From Nostoc foliaceum FACHB-393 (GTDB lineage Bacteria > Cyanobacteriota > Cyanobacteriia > Cyanobacteriales > Nostocaceae), in NCBI RefSeq assembly GCF_014698505.1, contig NZ_JACJTD010000056.1, positions 1 to 44,782 on the forward strand: a DNA stretch of 44,782 nucleotides, written 5' to 3'. The notes beneath the pieces are model-generated. The model worked only from the letters and a program-made list of their open reading frames with translations. It was not told where the DNA came from and made no database searches. Both the position numbers and the translations under genes were made by a program. Below, piece by piece: positions 25,796 to 34,862 of the stretch; the stretch's first letter is position 1, and each line of letters begins with the position of its first letter.

Positions 25796-26225
25796 GGCAG
25801 TTCAATCATAAAAGTATTTAGTGCGATCGCAATTTGGTATAAAGTTTCTCGTCAGGCAACACCGAATAGCCCGTCGTAGATATCGCTTATGTATGATGGA
25901 TGGTTGATGAGGGTGCGATCGCCGCTCTTGTAAGTTGCCTTGAAGAATGAAACCCAATTATTTATTATTTGGCTTCTCCCACTAAAATGAAATTGTCAAA
26001 TTATCAGAATTTAACCATCCTACACCTCTTGAAATATGATCGCGTTCGCGTTAGCGTCCGCTTTTTTAGCAACTGTTTTAAAAGTCAAGCATTCGCCCGA
26101 TACTATCAAATGGATTTCCCGAAAATTTAGACTTTGAGTGAATTGCTTGATAAGTGCGATCGCTGTACTCTAAATGTTAGTAACAACAAAACATATAGTT
26201 ACAGCTTGGGTATAAGGAGAAGGAA
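25796..26225. other. Intergenic region between the two effector genes
   Basis: This 430-bp gap has no gene I can support. It contains several GATCGC sites, a GCGTTCGCGTTAGCGTCCGC block (about 26042-26061) and, at its right end, the conserved upstream block shared with effector 1. The AAGGAGAAGG before 26226 is the effector 2 ribosome binding site. Confidence 0.6.
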
Positions 26226-28415
26226 ATGAGAGAATATGTCAGCCGGAAGAAACAAACTACTACAGACTTCTCAATCCCATCCTTGAAATACCCGACACCC
26301 AGATTTGGTTTGGAGTCGTCGGCAATTTCACGCCAAGCGGTTCCTGAAATACAACCACTCGATAAACCAGTTACTCACGATATCAGTCGCATACTACTGC
26401 GTAGCCAAGCAAAACTCTCAATTAGCCAGCCGGGAGATATTTATGAACAGGAAGCTGATAGCGTAGCACAGCAGGTAATGCAAACAATGGCGCAACCTGT
26501 AAATCACCAACCTATCCAACGAGAAGCATTGCCAGAGGATGAGGAAGAATTACAGATGAAGCCGATGGTGCAGTGTCAAGCTGAGGCTGGGATGGGTGCT
26601 GCGCCTGACCTGGAAGCGTCTATTAACCAAGCAAGGGGTGGGGGACAGGCGATCGCAGACAACATCCGCGAACCTATGGAACAGGCGTTTGGCGCAGATT
26701 TCAGTGAGGTGAAGGTTCATACAGATGGTCAGTCTGACCAGTTGAATCGGTCAATTCAGGCGCGAGCTTTCACGACGGGACAGGATGTGTTCTTTCGTTC
26801 GGGTGAATATAATCCTGGGAGCCGGGATGGACAGGAGTTGTTGGCCCATGAGTTGACCCATGTTGTGCAGCAGGAGGCTAAGGCGACTCAGAGAACGGAC
26901 GCAAAAGGGGAATTCAGTGAGTGTGGCAGCCTGCCGAAGTACTCTGAGCAAAGCAGAGTGCTACAGAGGAAAGGCGTTGGAGGAAACAAGATAGGATTCA
27001 AGCGGATAAATGATAAAGAGAATAAAGAGGCGTGGGAGAAATTGCAATTTTGTTGGCAGGAAGCGAAGAAGACACGTAAGTTAGCGAAGACAGAAATTGA
27101 GAAAACGCTGCCGGATCGGGAAGGGAAAGGAGGATTCCCGGCTTACTACGCCAACAAACTCGACGAAATAAAGGATGAGCGCGAACTCTTAGTGGAGGCA
27201 CTGACAAAAAACAGCAAAGAACCCATAGTGAAAATCCAAGATAATCAGATCCTATTAGTCACGGTGGGAGAGGGGAAAGAGAACAAAGATGTGGTTATAG
27301 GTGAGCTTATAGATACGCAAGAAGAACTGTACGAGGGGAAAGGAATCGCAAGTTCAACCATGCGAGAGATATACAAGAAAAAGAACGCGTTAGAAGAGGG
27401 AAGTGAAACTGGTGAAAATGGAGAGAAGGAATACATCAAAGATGCGCGGGGGGTTTACACGCGTCGGTATGCGTATCACGAAATGAACTACCACCAGATG
27501 ATGGATTTTGTCATGAGCGGTGAACTTACCGGCCGTTATCAGATGTTTATGAGTGCGGGCGAAGCAGACAACACATCTCCCCAAAAGATCGCCCACTTAG
27601 AAAATAGGAAAGGAGTATCGAAACGAAACAACAGAAATAAAAGCGACCTAACATGGGAGGAAGTGGCGGTGTTGCACCAATGGAAAGGCAGCGGACCTTA
27701 TCAAAGTGGAGTTAGTCTGACATCAACATCACGTGAGCAGGTTCGTAGTAATAAAGGGGCGCTATTCAAGACGCGGGGAGGATTCAGGCTAAAGATAGAT
27801 CTAGCGAAGGTTGCGGCAGAAGTCCCCATCGTGAATGATTATGCGAAGGGAGGTGTAAGTCAAAACCCGGAGAAAACGACCCAAATACGACCGAAGGGAA
27901 AATACGAATTCCCGGAAAGTACAACTAAAAGTAGAGAGTTGTATATAGAAAGAGTGAAAAAGGAATGGGTCATAGAGGTCGTCCACCACGGAGCCAGCGA
28001 TGTGTCAACAACATTCCTTGAGATAGAAAAGGCTGTGCAGGGCGACACAGAAGCGAGTAAGAGCGTTACAGACATAGGAATACAATCATACCTGAAGGGA
28101 TTTGAGAAAGGGATGAAGGGGGAAAGCTATGATGACGGCAAAGAAGCAGGAAAAGACGGAGCTAAAGCGGGTAAAAACGTTTTGGCAGGATATAACCGCG
28201 GGATTAAGGCACGAGAAGACAAAGGTAATCTGGCGCAGCCGTATGAAGCAATAACAGAGCAAAATGGCTATGAAGAACAAAAAGGTGGTGTCCCGAAAGA
28301 ACATAAGTACGATGCTCACAAAGTGGGGTATATGTGGGGCAGATGCACCACCAACGCTATGTTTGCGTCAGTGGCGCAATATGGAGCGGCCATTAAGGGG
28401 CGAAATAAGGTTTGA
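26226..28415 (+). CDS. eCIS core (DUF4157) effector 2 with different ART-like C-terminus
   Basis: The first 215 residues are closely similar to effector 1, including a single QREALPEDEEELQMK repeat and DUF4157 HELTH at residues 208-212. After this the sequences are unrelated. The C-terminal part has YQSGVSLTSTS (S500-T501-S502), then FRLKIDLAKV and SRELYIERVKKEWVIEV, a succession like ADP-ribosyltransferase-type toxin domains (STS, then a late Glu). A Gly/Lys-rich segment follows (YDDGKEAGKDGAKAGKN...). It is predicted CIS cargo. No immunity gene is recognisable beside it. The ATG has AAGGAGAAGG upstream. Domain naming is inference. Confidence 0.78.
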   Translation: MREYVSRKKQTTTDFSIPSLKYPTPRFGLESSAISRQAVPEIQPLDKPVTHDISRILLRSQAKLSISQPGDIYEQEADSVAQQVMQTMAQPVNHQPIQREALPEDEEELQMKPMVQCQAEAGMGAAPDLEASINQARGGGQAIADNIREPMEQAFGADFSEVKVHTDGQSDQLNRSIQARAFTTGQDVFFRSGEYNPGSRDGQELLAHELTHVVQQEAKATQRTDAKGEFSECGSLPKYSEQSRVLQRKGVGGNKIGFKRINDKENKEAWEKLQFCWQEAKKTRKLAKTEIEKTLPDREGKGGFPAYYANKLDEIKDERELLVEALTKNSKEPIVKIQDNQILLVTVGEGKENKDVVIGELIDTQEELYEGKGIASSTMREIYKKKNALEEGSETGENGEKEYIKDARGVYTRRYAYHEMNYHQMMDFVMSGELTGRYQMFMSAGEADNTSPQKIAHLENRKGVSKRNNRNKSDLTWEEVAVLHQWKGSGPYQSGVSLTSTSREQVRSNKGALFKTRGGFRLKIDLAKVAAEVPIVNDYAKGGVSQNPEKTTQIRPKGKYEFPESTTKSRELYIERVKKEWVIEVVHHGASDVSTTFLEIEKAVQGDTEASKSVTDIGIQSYLKGFEKGMKGESYDDGKEAGKDGAKAGKNVLAGYNRGIKAREDKGNLAQPYEAITEQNGYEEQKGGVPKEHKYDAHKVGYMWGRCTTNAMFASVAQYGAAIKGRNKV

Positions 28416-28623
28416 TAAGAGCGATCACCGATCTTGTCGTGGCGTGGCAAGCTTAAAATAGTGCATTAAACGTAGACGTAGCGACTGTCTTAATAGTCTT
28501 GCGATCGCTCGTGTATGAAAATTAATTTAGTGTGATCGCCCATCTTCCAAATTCTTGTGGCGTGCATTAACCAATTGCAGTGTCAAACTCAGGTTAATTT
28601 ATGGTGACTCTCGCCAAAATTGA

Positions 28624-28649
28624 AGGGTAGTTGATCGATCAACTACCCT
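28624..28649. terminator. Perfect 26-bp palindrome between convergent genes
   Basis: AGGGTAGTTGATCGATCAAC and its continuation read the same on both strands. It lies between the end of effector 2 (28415) and the convergent FHA gene stop (28700), so it may act as a bidirectional terminator. No T-run follows. Confidence 0.6.
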
Positions 28650-28699
28650 ATGAAATTTGCCAGCTTTTTGCAACCCTAGTGCATTAGCAAGAAGTTTTA

Positions 28700-29359
28700 C
28701 TACACAACATACACCGTAAAATTGACTAGATTATCCTGACCAAATCGCAGTACATCGCCATTAAGCAGGCGATATTGCATCCCAGGAGTTAGAGGATTGT
28801 TGTTTAAATAAATACCATTTGTACTCATATCAACAATCATGTATGCATTTTGCGACCAGTCCCAATCGACTCGCGCATGACGACGAGAAACTATTCCCTC
28901 ACTAGGGATGCCGGTCAAGTCAATTTCTGGCGGCGCTATTCCTGGACTCTGACTGCGACGACCAATATAACCTCCTTCCCCAACGAGATTAAATTCTCTC
29001 CCGGTAGTATGAATCAGCTTTAAAAGTGGCGCTCTTTGAGGTGGGGGAGTGTAAACAGGCGGTGTTGGTGGATAGGAAACCCGTGGTTGATAAACTGTTG
29101 AATAATCAACAGGAGCTTGTTGGGGAGCTTGGTAGTTAGGTTGGTCTGTTGCTGGTCGCTGATACTGAACAGGTGGTTGTTGACTGGGTGGTGGTTGACT
29201 AGGTTGTTGTTGAATAGACGGTGGTTGACTAGGCGGTTGTGGTGTATTGGAAACTACATTACCCACAGGAGTGGAACACCAGGGACAAACCTTAGCATTG
29301 TTAGGCAGGGCGCGGTTAAAATATTCGCAACTGGGATTAGGGCACCGATTTGCAGGCAT
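28700..29359 (-). CDS. Zinc-ribbon, proline-rich FHA-domain protein
   Basis: The N-terminus has a four-Cys zinc ribbon (CPNPSC...CPWC). A Pro/Gln-rich linker of about 80 residues follows, then a FHA domain from about residue 110 (GGYIGRRSQS, GIVSRRHARVDWDW, VDMSTNGIYLNNNPL, DVLRFG). FHA domains bind phosphothreonine. It overlaps the pseudokinase gene by 23 bp, so they are co-transcribed. With the CHASE2 kinase and another FHA protein at the right of the locus, it could read a phosphorylation signal for the CIS. Confidence 0.88.
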   Translation of the reverse strand: MPANRCPNPSCEYFNRALPNNAKVCPWCSTPVGNVVSNTPQPPSQPPSIQQQPSQPPPSQQPPVQYQRPATDQPNYQAPQQAPVDYSTVYQPRVSYPPTPPVYTPPPQRAPLLKLIHTTGREFNLVGEGGYIGRRSQSPGIAPPEIDLTGIPSEGIVSRRHARVDWDWSQNAYMIVDMSTNGIYLNNNPLTPGMQYRLLNGDVLRFGQDNLVNFTVYVV

Positions 29360-31472
29360 AGGAATTTATATCATCAGGCATAGGTTGTAAAGCTACAAGA
29401 CCTACTTTACTAAGTAAACACTGACCCTGACGAGTGGTTAGCATCTGGGCAAATGTAGAACCACCAGGCAGGCGGCTGCTGTCTTTAGGGTACACTACGA
29501 AAATAGGGTATCCCAAGGGGTAGCTTTGGAAAGTGGTGACATCAACATAATAATCATCATGTTGACACAAATCATCTGAGGGATTAATTGAGCGGCGATC
29601 GCGCCTTTGAAACAGAGGTTGAATCGCTGACTTTTTGCCATCTGCGATCGCTAACGGATAGCCAGTACACTGTTTCCAAGTTTTACTGATAATGCCAAAA
29701 CTAATAATACCAGTGGTTCGCCCCTCCAAAGTCTCACTGCGGATCTGATTTTGAGTTTTTGTTGTATCAAGTTTAGTAACTTTCGCTGTAAATAAAGCTT
29801 CGTCCTGAGGGGCATTTTTGAGAACTATTTCTTGAAATTTACTGATTGCTTCCGGTTCAGTCGGGGCAAAAGGTTTCACGGGCAGATTTGGAAGTTTGGA
29901 ACTAATTTGTTGCCAATTAGTAATTTTACCTGTGTAAATTTTACGCAATTGCTCAATATTTATTTGCCCCCCCAGAGCATTAGCAAGATTTGAGTCTCTT
30001 TTATTAAATGCGACAAAAACAATTAATCCATCATAAGCAACTGTTTTTTTTGTCAGTTTATCTGTAATCTGATTTACCAAACTAGTAATTGCAAAATCTT
30101 TTTTGTTTGTTTGGACTTCTTCGATACTTTTAATCGGATTATTTAAATTTGCTGATAAAACAGATTCATAGTTAAATGTTGCTGTTGCATCTGGCTTTGG
30201 TCTGGTCAATAAATCTCCTAAACGACTGTTGTCAACTGGTTGTGTCAAAACATAGCTCCATGTACTGTCTTTTTCTCCTGTATAAGTAAATTGTCCTGAA
30301 GGAACGTTGGGAACTTCGGAGAAATTCCGCACAAGTCTAGACCATTGTATATACTGATTAGGACTATCTGTTTTCTTGCCCAAAAGCCAATACAATATTC
30401 CTCCGCCAAGTAGTAATAAAGCCAGAATCCCTAGCAGAATTAAAGGCATTGGCAAACGCTTTTCTACTACTTGAGAACCAGAGGAAGATCGCACTGAACT
30501 ATTAATATGATCTTCTTTAGGAAGTTGTAGTAGTGCTTGACGAGCCGCTTCAGCATTCTCGAAAGGAGTTTCCAATCCAATTAGGCGATAAAGAAACCGC
30601 TTTAAATGGCTATCGGTATCTGGCCATTGTTGATTATCTCTAGGATCGAGAGGTTGGTTGGATAAAAAATTAGTTGTCCGTCCTGCCCATAAATAAAAAG
30701 CTAGCAATCCTAATGATTCTAAATCTTGTTCAGGTCTGGCAGGCGCGGGTTGAGCAATAATAGGTGGAATAAATAAGTTTTCCCAGATAGCTAAATCACA
30801 AAAATATATAGAAAATTTTTGATTGTTTTCTACCTTAATTAAGGTACTATCTAAATTTATGTTGCCGTGAGTTATACCCAGTTGTGTTTGGTTTGAGGGA
30901 AAACGCAGCTTTTGAGTGTGGAGAAACTGGAGAGTTTGTAAACCTTGATTTAGTACCTCACGCACATCAGTAGATGTCATTGCCCCCTTCTCTATGAGAT
31001 ATTTGCCTAAAGTTTGGGATGACTCTATTCCTTTAGTAATTAAATAACAGCGTTCTCCTTTTTCATCAGCGATCGCTTCTTTCGTTTCGACAAGACGGAA
31101 GTTTTGAATTCTACTATCGGCTAAACTGATCCCACCTACCCGTTTGAAAGTCTCTTTTCGCTTCAGAGTCTCGCTTTCATTAAAACAACGGTTGGGTAGC
31201 AGGTATTCTTTGATGATGACAGGCTGCTTGTCTTTGAGTTGGATACCTGAGTATAAGCGGCCTAAACCCCGCACACCGACAAAACTAGCTATTTGATAAG
31301 TCCCTTGACTTCCTTTAATCTCAGCCTCCTGCGGTAAAGTTGCTGGAAAACCACATTCCAAGCAAAACTTAGCGCCCTTGATTTGCTGTGCCGTTTGGAA
31401 GGGGCGATCGCAACTTAAGGGAGAATTGTACGAGCAGGGGTATTCTTGATAAAAAGATTCAAATGAAGCCAT
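29337..31472 (-). CDS. Pseudokinase-TM-phosphate-binding-like fusion protein
   Basis: The N-terminus has a Cys-containing segment, then a Ser/Thr kinase-like domain (about 60-310) with degenerate motifs: the catalytic HRD-like loop reads THGNINLDSTLI and the DFG position reads CDLAIWE, so catalysis is unlikely. A single membrane helix (LILLGILALLLLGGGILYWLLG, about 345-366) follows. The C-terminal 340 residues resemble a PstS-type solute-binding domain (YDGLIVFVAFNKRDSN, GQINIEQLRKIYTGKITNWQQIS, TEPEAISKFQEIV). It would sense a periplasmic ligand and transmit through a cytoplasmic pseudokinase. The ATG at 31472 is better than an upstream TTG at 31478. Confidence 0.78.
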   Translation of the reverse strand: MASFESFYQEYPCSYNSPLSCDRPFQTAQQIKGAKFCLECGFPATLPQEAEIKGSQGTYQIASFVGVRGLGRLYSGIQLKDKQPVIIKEYLLPNRCFNESETLKRKETFKRVGGISLADSRIQNFRLVETKEAIADEKGERCYLITKGIESSQTLGKYLIEKGAMTSTDVREVLNQGLQTLQFLHTQKLRFPSNQTQLGITHGNINLDSTLIKVENNQKFSIYFCDLAIWENLFIPPIIAQPAPARPEQDLESLGLLAFYLWAGRTTNFLSNQPLDPRDNQQWPDTDSHLKRFLYRLIGLETPFENAEAARQALLQLPKEDHINSSVRSSSGSQVVEKRLPMPLILLGILALLLLGGGILYWLLGKKTDSPNQYIQWSRLVRNFSEVPNVPSGQFTYTGEKDSTWSYVLTQPVDNSRLGDLLTRPKPDATATFNYESVLSANLNNPIKSIEEVQTNKKDFAITSLVNQITDKLTKKTVAYDGLIVFVAFNKRDSNLANALGGQINIEQLRKIYTGKITNWQQISSKLPNLPVKPFAPTEPEAISKFQEIVLKNAPQDEALFTAKVTKLDTTKTQNQIRSETLEGRTTGIISFGIISKTWKQCTGYPLAIADGKKSAIQPLFQRRDRRSINPSDDLCQHDDYYVDVTTFQSYPLGYPIFVVYPKDSSRLPGGSTFAQMLTTRQGQCLLSKVGLVALQPMPDDINSYACKSVP

Positions 31473-31515
31473 ATACAAAGAGTTTCGTGAATTGCGCCGA
31501 TTACTTCTGTCGCAC

Positions 31516-32196
31516 TCAAGCGTGAACTAATCCTAACTTGAGGGCAGCCACAATAGCTTGAGTCCGGCTAGTAACCTTCAATTTTTCAAAAATACTTGTG
31601 AGATGCGCCTTAACAGTAGCAACTGTTACATATAAATGTTTAGCGATTTCTTCATTAGAAGCACCTTGAGTTAACCAGTATAAAACTTCTTGCTCTCTTT
31701 CTGTTAAATGCACCTCATGACATGCTTTCACACAAGAGTCTGAATAAGCCTGAAAAAACCGGAAAAATCTACTAGCAACTTCTGAAGGTAGATAAATTTC
31801 TGACCTAGTTACAGTGTCAATAGCCTCACACAATTGTGTTGCTACACGATTTTTAAACACATAACCTGCGGCTCCCGCCTGCATTGCTCTAAAAATCCAG
31901 TCATCTTCTTGATGAGCCGACAATACTAAAACCTTTCCAGTGTAAGAAGTTTCTTTAAGACGTGCCAGAACTGTAATTCCATCACATCCTTTCAATTGCA
32001 TATCCAGCAAAATTAAATCTGGACACTTCTGGGCTGTAAACTTTAAAACCTGCTCCACAGAATCCGCATCACCCATAACTTCTACAGGTAATGCAGAATT
32101 AATACTATAAAAATTTAAGAGAGTACGTAACCCTTGACGAAACCGTTCTTCGTCATCTACAAGCAAAACCGAAAGTTTCTTATTATCATTAGCCAT
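31516..32196 (-). CDS. NarL/LuxR-family response regulator
   Basis: The receiver domain covers residues 8-125, with phosphoacceptor D65 in LILLDMQ, an acidic pair near D14-D15 and K115 in VFK. It is followed by a LuxR-type helix-turn-helix (about 163-225: LTEREQEVLYWLTQGASNEEIAKHLYVTVATVKAHL). It is expected to bind DNA when phosphorylated by the neighbouring histidine kinase, whose stop is 78 bp upstream in the same direction. Position inside the CIS locus suggests it regulates CIS genes; no operator is evident. Confidence 0.92.
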   Translation of the reverse strand: MANDNKKLSVLLVDDEERFRQGLRTLLNFYSINSALPVEVMGDADSVEQVLKFTAQKCPDLILLDMQLKGCDGITVLARLKETSYTGKVLVLSAHQEDDWIFRAMQAGAAGYVFKNRVATQLCEAIDTVTRSEIYLPSEVASRFFRFFQAYSDSCVKACHEVHLTEREQEVLYWLTQGASNEEIAKHLYVTVATVKAHLTSIFEKLKVTSRTQAIVAALKLGLVHA

Positions 32197-32250
32197 CTTT
32201 TTTATTACATTAGCGAGTTCATGTTCGCTTTTAGCATCTAGTAGAGAACG

Positions 32251-32280
32251 TCATTATGAATTACGAATTACGAATTAATT
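32251..32280. repeat. Heptanucleotide short tandem repeat, copy 4
   Basis: GAATTACGAATTACGAATTA spans the histidine kinase 3' end and the gap before the response regulator. The kinase stop codon (32275-32277) is inside the repeat. Confidence 0.65.
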
Positions 32281-33417
32281 AACACTCCTCGGTCGAGGCA
32301 AAATCATTGAGAATTGTGCTCCACTTTCTGATAAAACTTGCGCCCAGATACTTCCTTGATGATCCAAAATAATTTTTTTAGCAATAGTTAAACCCAGCCC
32401 TGTACCTCCCTTACGCCGGGAATAAAATGGTGTAAATACTTTTTGTAAATCTTCTTTAGATAATCCCGGCCCTTGATCTGAGATTTTAATTAAAACTTCA
32501 TCTTGGAAAATCTGCCAGCTACAGGTAATAGTTCCTGAATTAGGACTGAAATGAACAGCATTACTGAGGATATTGTCAAATACTTGTTTCATTTGTAATC
32601 TGTCTATTTTCAATATCGTCGATGTGTCGGGAATTGATATTTTAACTTGTTTCTGATTAATTAAAGGTTGTAAATTTGTGATACTTTCAATTACCAAGCT
32701 TCTTAAGTCTTGAAGTGTTACCCTTAATTTTGCACCTTGTCCGCAATCAATAAGCTCATTTAAATTAGTATCTAAATCTTGTATGCTTTCGCCGATGATT
32801 GTTGCTTGCTCTTGCCAAGGGCTATCCTCTAAACCTAAGCATAAATTATGTGCATACAATCCTATAAGTCCTAGAGAGTTACGTAATTGATGACCTACTC
32901 GATGCAGGATATCTTCCAATAGTTGAATTTCAGTTTTTTGTCTTCCATAGTCTAAATAAATATCTACATACTTACTCAGGATCATGGCAGAGCGTTTTAC
33001 ATACAATTGCAAACTTTCTGAGAGAGGTTCATTAGTAATGATTTGGATGTATTCAGGTTTTTGATTTCTATAGGCTATGGGGCAAATGTAAGAAATGGAT
33101 GAAAAATCCTTAAGTTTAAATGCATGTAAAGTCAAAGCAGGTGGAAAATCTGTCAGCCATGCTTCTGAGCGCAAATAAGCTAAAGTTTTTGGAGAAAAAG
33201 GAGCTTGGCCTTGACCATAACGTATAACTTCCTGATGATTTTTCAGCAAGCAATCATGGTAGACAATCCGAGCGAAAAAAATTGGATACTGACTAGTTAA
33301 CTGCTCAGACTCTAGCTGACAAAAGCTTTGGATGTCTGAGGAATTCAAATAATTCGAGCCATTCTCTAGTTTTTGTATAGAAAAGCCTAGTGTCATAGCT
33401 TCACTCGCTTTTTGCAA
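32275..33417 (-). CDS. Soluble sensor histidine kinase
   Basis: The N-terminal 155 residues lack membrane segments and look like a DICT- or GAF-type sensory region, not firmly assigned. A dimerisation domain holds the phospho-accepting His in VGHQLRNSLGL (H176 from the TTG start). The ATP-binding domain has FDNILSNAVHFSP, DQGPGLS and GGTGLGLTIAKKI. Its partner is the response regulator encoded next. The reading frame begins at TTG 33417; an ATG at 33396 (MTLGFSIQK) is an alternative. Signal unknown. Confidence 0.88.
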   Translation of the reverse strand: MQKASEAMTLGFSIQKLENGSNYLNSSDIQSFCQLESEQLTSQYPIFFARIVYHDCLLKNHQEVIRYGQGQAPFSPKTLAYLRSEAWLTDFPPALTLHAFKLKDFSSISYICPIAYRNQKPEYIQIITNEPLSESLQLYVKRSAMILSKYVDIYLDYGRQKTEIQLLEDILHRVGHQLRNSLGLIGLYAHNLCLGLEDSPWQEQATIIGESIQDLDTNLNELIDCGQGAKLRVTLQDLRSLVIESITNLQPLINQKQVKISIPDTSTILKIDRLQMKQVFDNILSNAVHFSPNSGTITCSWQIFQDEVLIKISDQGPGLSKEDLQKVFTPFYSRRKGGTGLGLTIAKKIILDHQGSIWAQVLSESGAQFSMILPRPRSVN

Positions 33418-33992
33418 CCAAATGTTTTTACTCTTCTGCTGACCAGTATAAAATTATGCAGTCTCAGTAATGTTTATTTTTTTGTTAAGTTATCTTGTTA
33501 GATAATTCATACAAAGAATTATTAAGCTTATATTCACAGATCCTTCTCCTTTTTCTAAGTATATATAAGTACGCAGTAATTTTATCTGTAACACTTAATT
33601 CAGTAATAAACTGGCAAGGACAACAATGCTTGGTTCGTAGTTAGCCCTAGCCTACGGAAATCCATCACACCTTACAGAAAAAATGTAGTGCTTCCAATGA
33701 AAAACTACTCCAAACTAATCTACAAACTGAAGTTGCTGCTTTTCGGATTCTTGAAAATATAATATTTTCCAGCCTTCTTACTCATGATTTTAGGGGAGCA
33801 GGGGAGACTTGGAGACAAGGTGAAAAGGTGACTTGAGCGAGAGCTTGCGACAAGTCTTTCTCCTTGTCCCCAAGTCCTCTTCACCATGCCCAATGCCCCA
33901 ATCCAAAAATATCGACAAAAGTCTAATTAACTTTAGAAGGCTGATACATATACTGTAGATGCATCTGGATTAGCTACCAGCAGAACACCTTC
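33418..33992. other. Intergenic region between histidine kinase and CIS cap gene
   Basis: The 575-bp divergent gap has no supportable gene. It contains an imperfect inverted repeat: GACTTGGAGACAAGGTGAAA (33806-33825) pairs with a near complement at about 33857-33876, a common cyanobacterial dispersed sequence. Promoters for both neighbours probably lie here but I cannot place them. Confidence 0.55.
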
Positions 33993-34832
33993 ATGCTTAT
34001 CTTTGTTCTTCAAACTTTAGCCGAAATTCTAGCTGGAGGAACCTCACTTACCAGTACAGAGCAAATTGACTTTAGCCATCCTGGTAATCGAAGGGAAGAG
34101 GGAGCAGGGCCGACTCTCAATTTATACATTTTTGATATACGTGAGAGTAAGCAGGTACAACATTCTGGCAGGCAAGTTGAACGCAAGCTAACACGCGCTT
34201 TACAACCTGCTACTGTAAATTGGGCACCTGCTTGGTTTGATGTTTCGCTGCTATTAACAGCCTGGGATAGAACAGCTTTAGGTGAGCATCACTTTATCAG
34301 TGAGGCGTTGACCGTACTGTTGCGCCATCGCACCTTGGAAGAGGAGTTTTTGGTTCCTGAATTACGAGGCTATGGTAATTTGAACCTGACAGTTGCCCTA
34401 GAGCCACCAATTGAGATTGGCTCTTTGTGGAGCGCTCTCAATGTACCGTTGCGTTCAGCCTTATATTTGACAGTTACAATACCCTTCGAGCCACAACCTA
34501 CTTCAGTACCTTTGGTTTGGGAGCGAATTTTCAATTTGCGAAATCAATTGTCTCGTGATACTGACAGTCTAGTAGTAACTAGACGAGTTGCGATCGCAGG
34601 TATTGTCAAAAGTGCGGTGACAAATCTGCCGTTGGTAGCGACAGAAGTGGCTGTGAGGGGAACTGAAAAGTCCATATTAACCACTAAAGAAGGGCTGTTC
34701 TTCTTTGAAGACCTTCATTTAGGTAATTATGTTTTGACTCTGAATCATCCTGGCTATCTACCCCAAAACGTCAACGCATTGGTAGATAACCAAAGTCATA
34801 CTTTCAAAGAAATATTTCTAACTCCCGAATAA
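33993..34832 (+). CDS. cis16: Pvc16-like tail cap protein (Cis16) with carboxypeptidase-regulatory-like tail
   Basis: The N-terminal 190 residues match the Pvc16/DUF4255 family: FVLQTLAEILAGG, LNLYIFDIRESKQVQHSGRQ, PAWFDVSLLLTAWD and FISEALTVLLRH. Such proteins terminate and cap the tube and sheath. The C-terminal 80 residues form a carboxypeptidase-regulatory-like beta domain (VAIAGIVKSAVTNLPLVATEVAV, LGNYVLTLNHPGY), possibly for surface or membrane contact. It heads the plus-strand structural block, 30 bp before the sheath gene. Confidence 0.88.
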   Translation: MLIFVLQTLAEILAGGTSLTSTEQIDFSHPGNRREEGAGPTLNLYIFDIRESKQVQHSGRQVERKLTRALQPATVNWAPAWFDVSLLLTAWDRTALGEHHFISEALTVLLRHRTLEEEFLVPELRGYGNLNLTVALEPPIEIGSLWSALNVPLRSALYLTVTIPFEPQPTSVPLVWERIFNLRNQLSRDTDSLVVTRRVAIAGIVKSAVTNLPLVATEVAVRGTEKSILTTKEGLFFFEDLHLGNYVLTLNHPGYLPQNVNALVDNQSHTFKEIFLTPE

Positions 34833-34862
34833 TTAGATTTTTACTGACTTGGAGAGACTTTC

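Noticed and set aside
24101..28415. Reading the HELTH motif as proof that the DUF4157 proteins are active proteases
   Set aside because: HExxH is present, but the family is used as an injection-system core domain and protease activity is not established from sequence alone.
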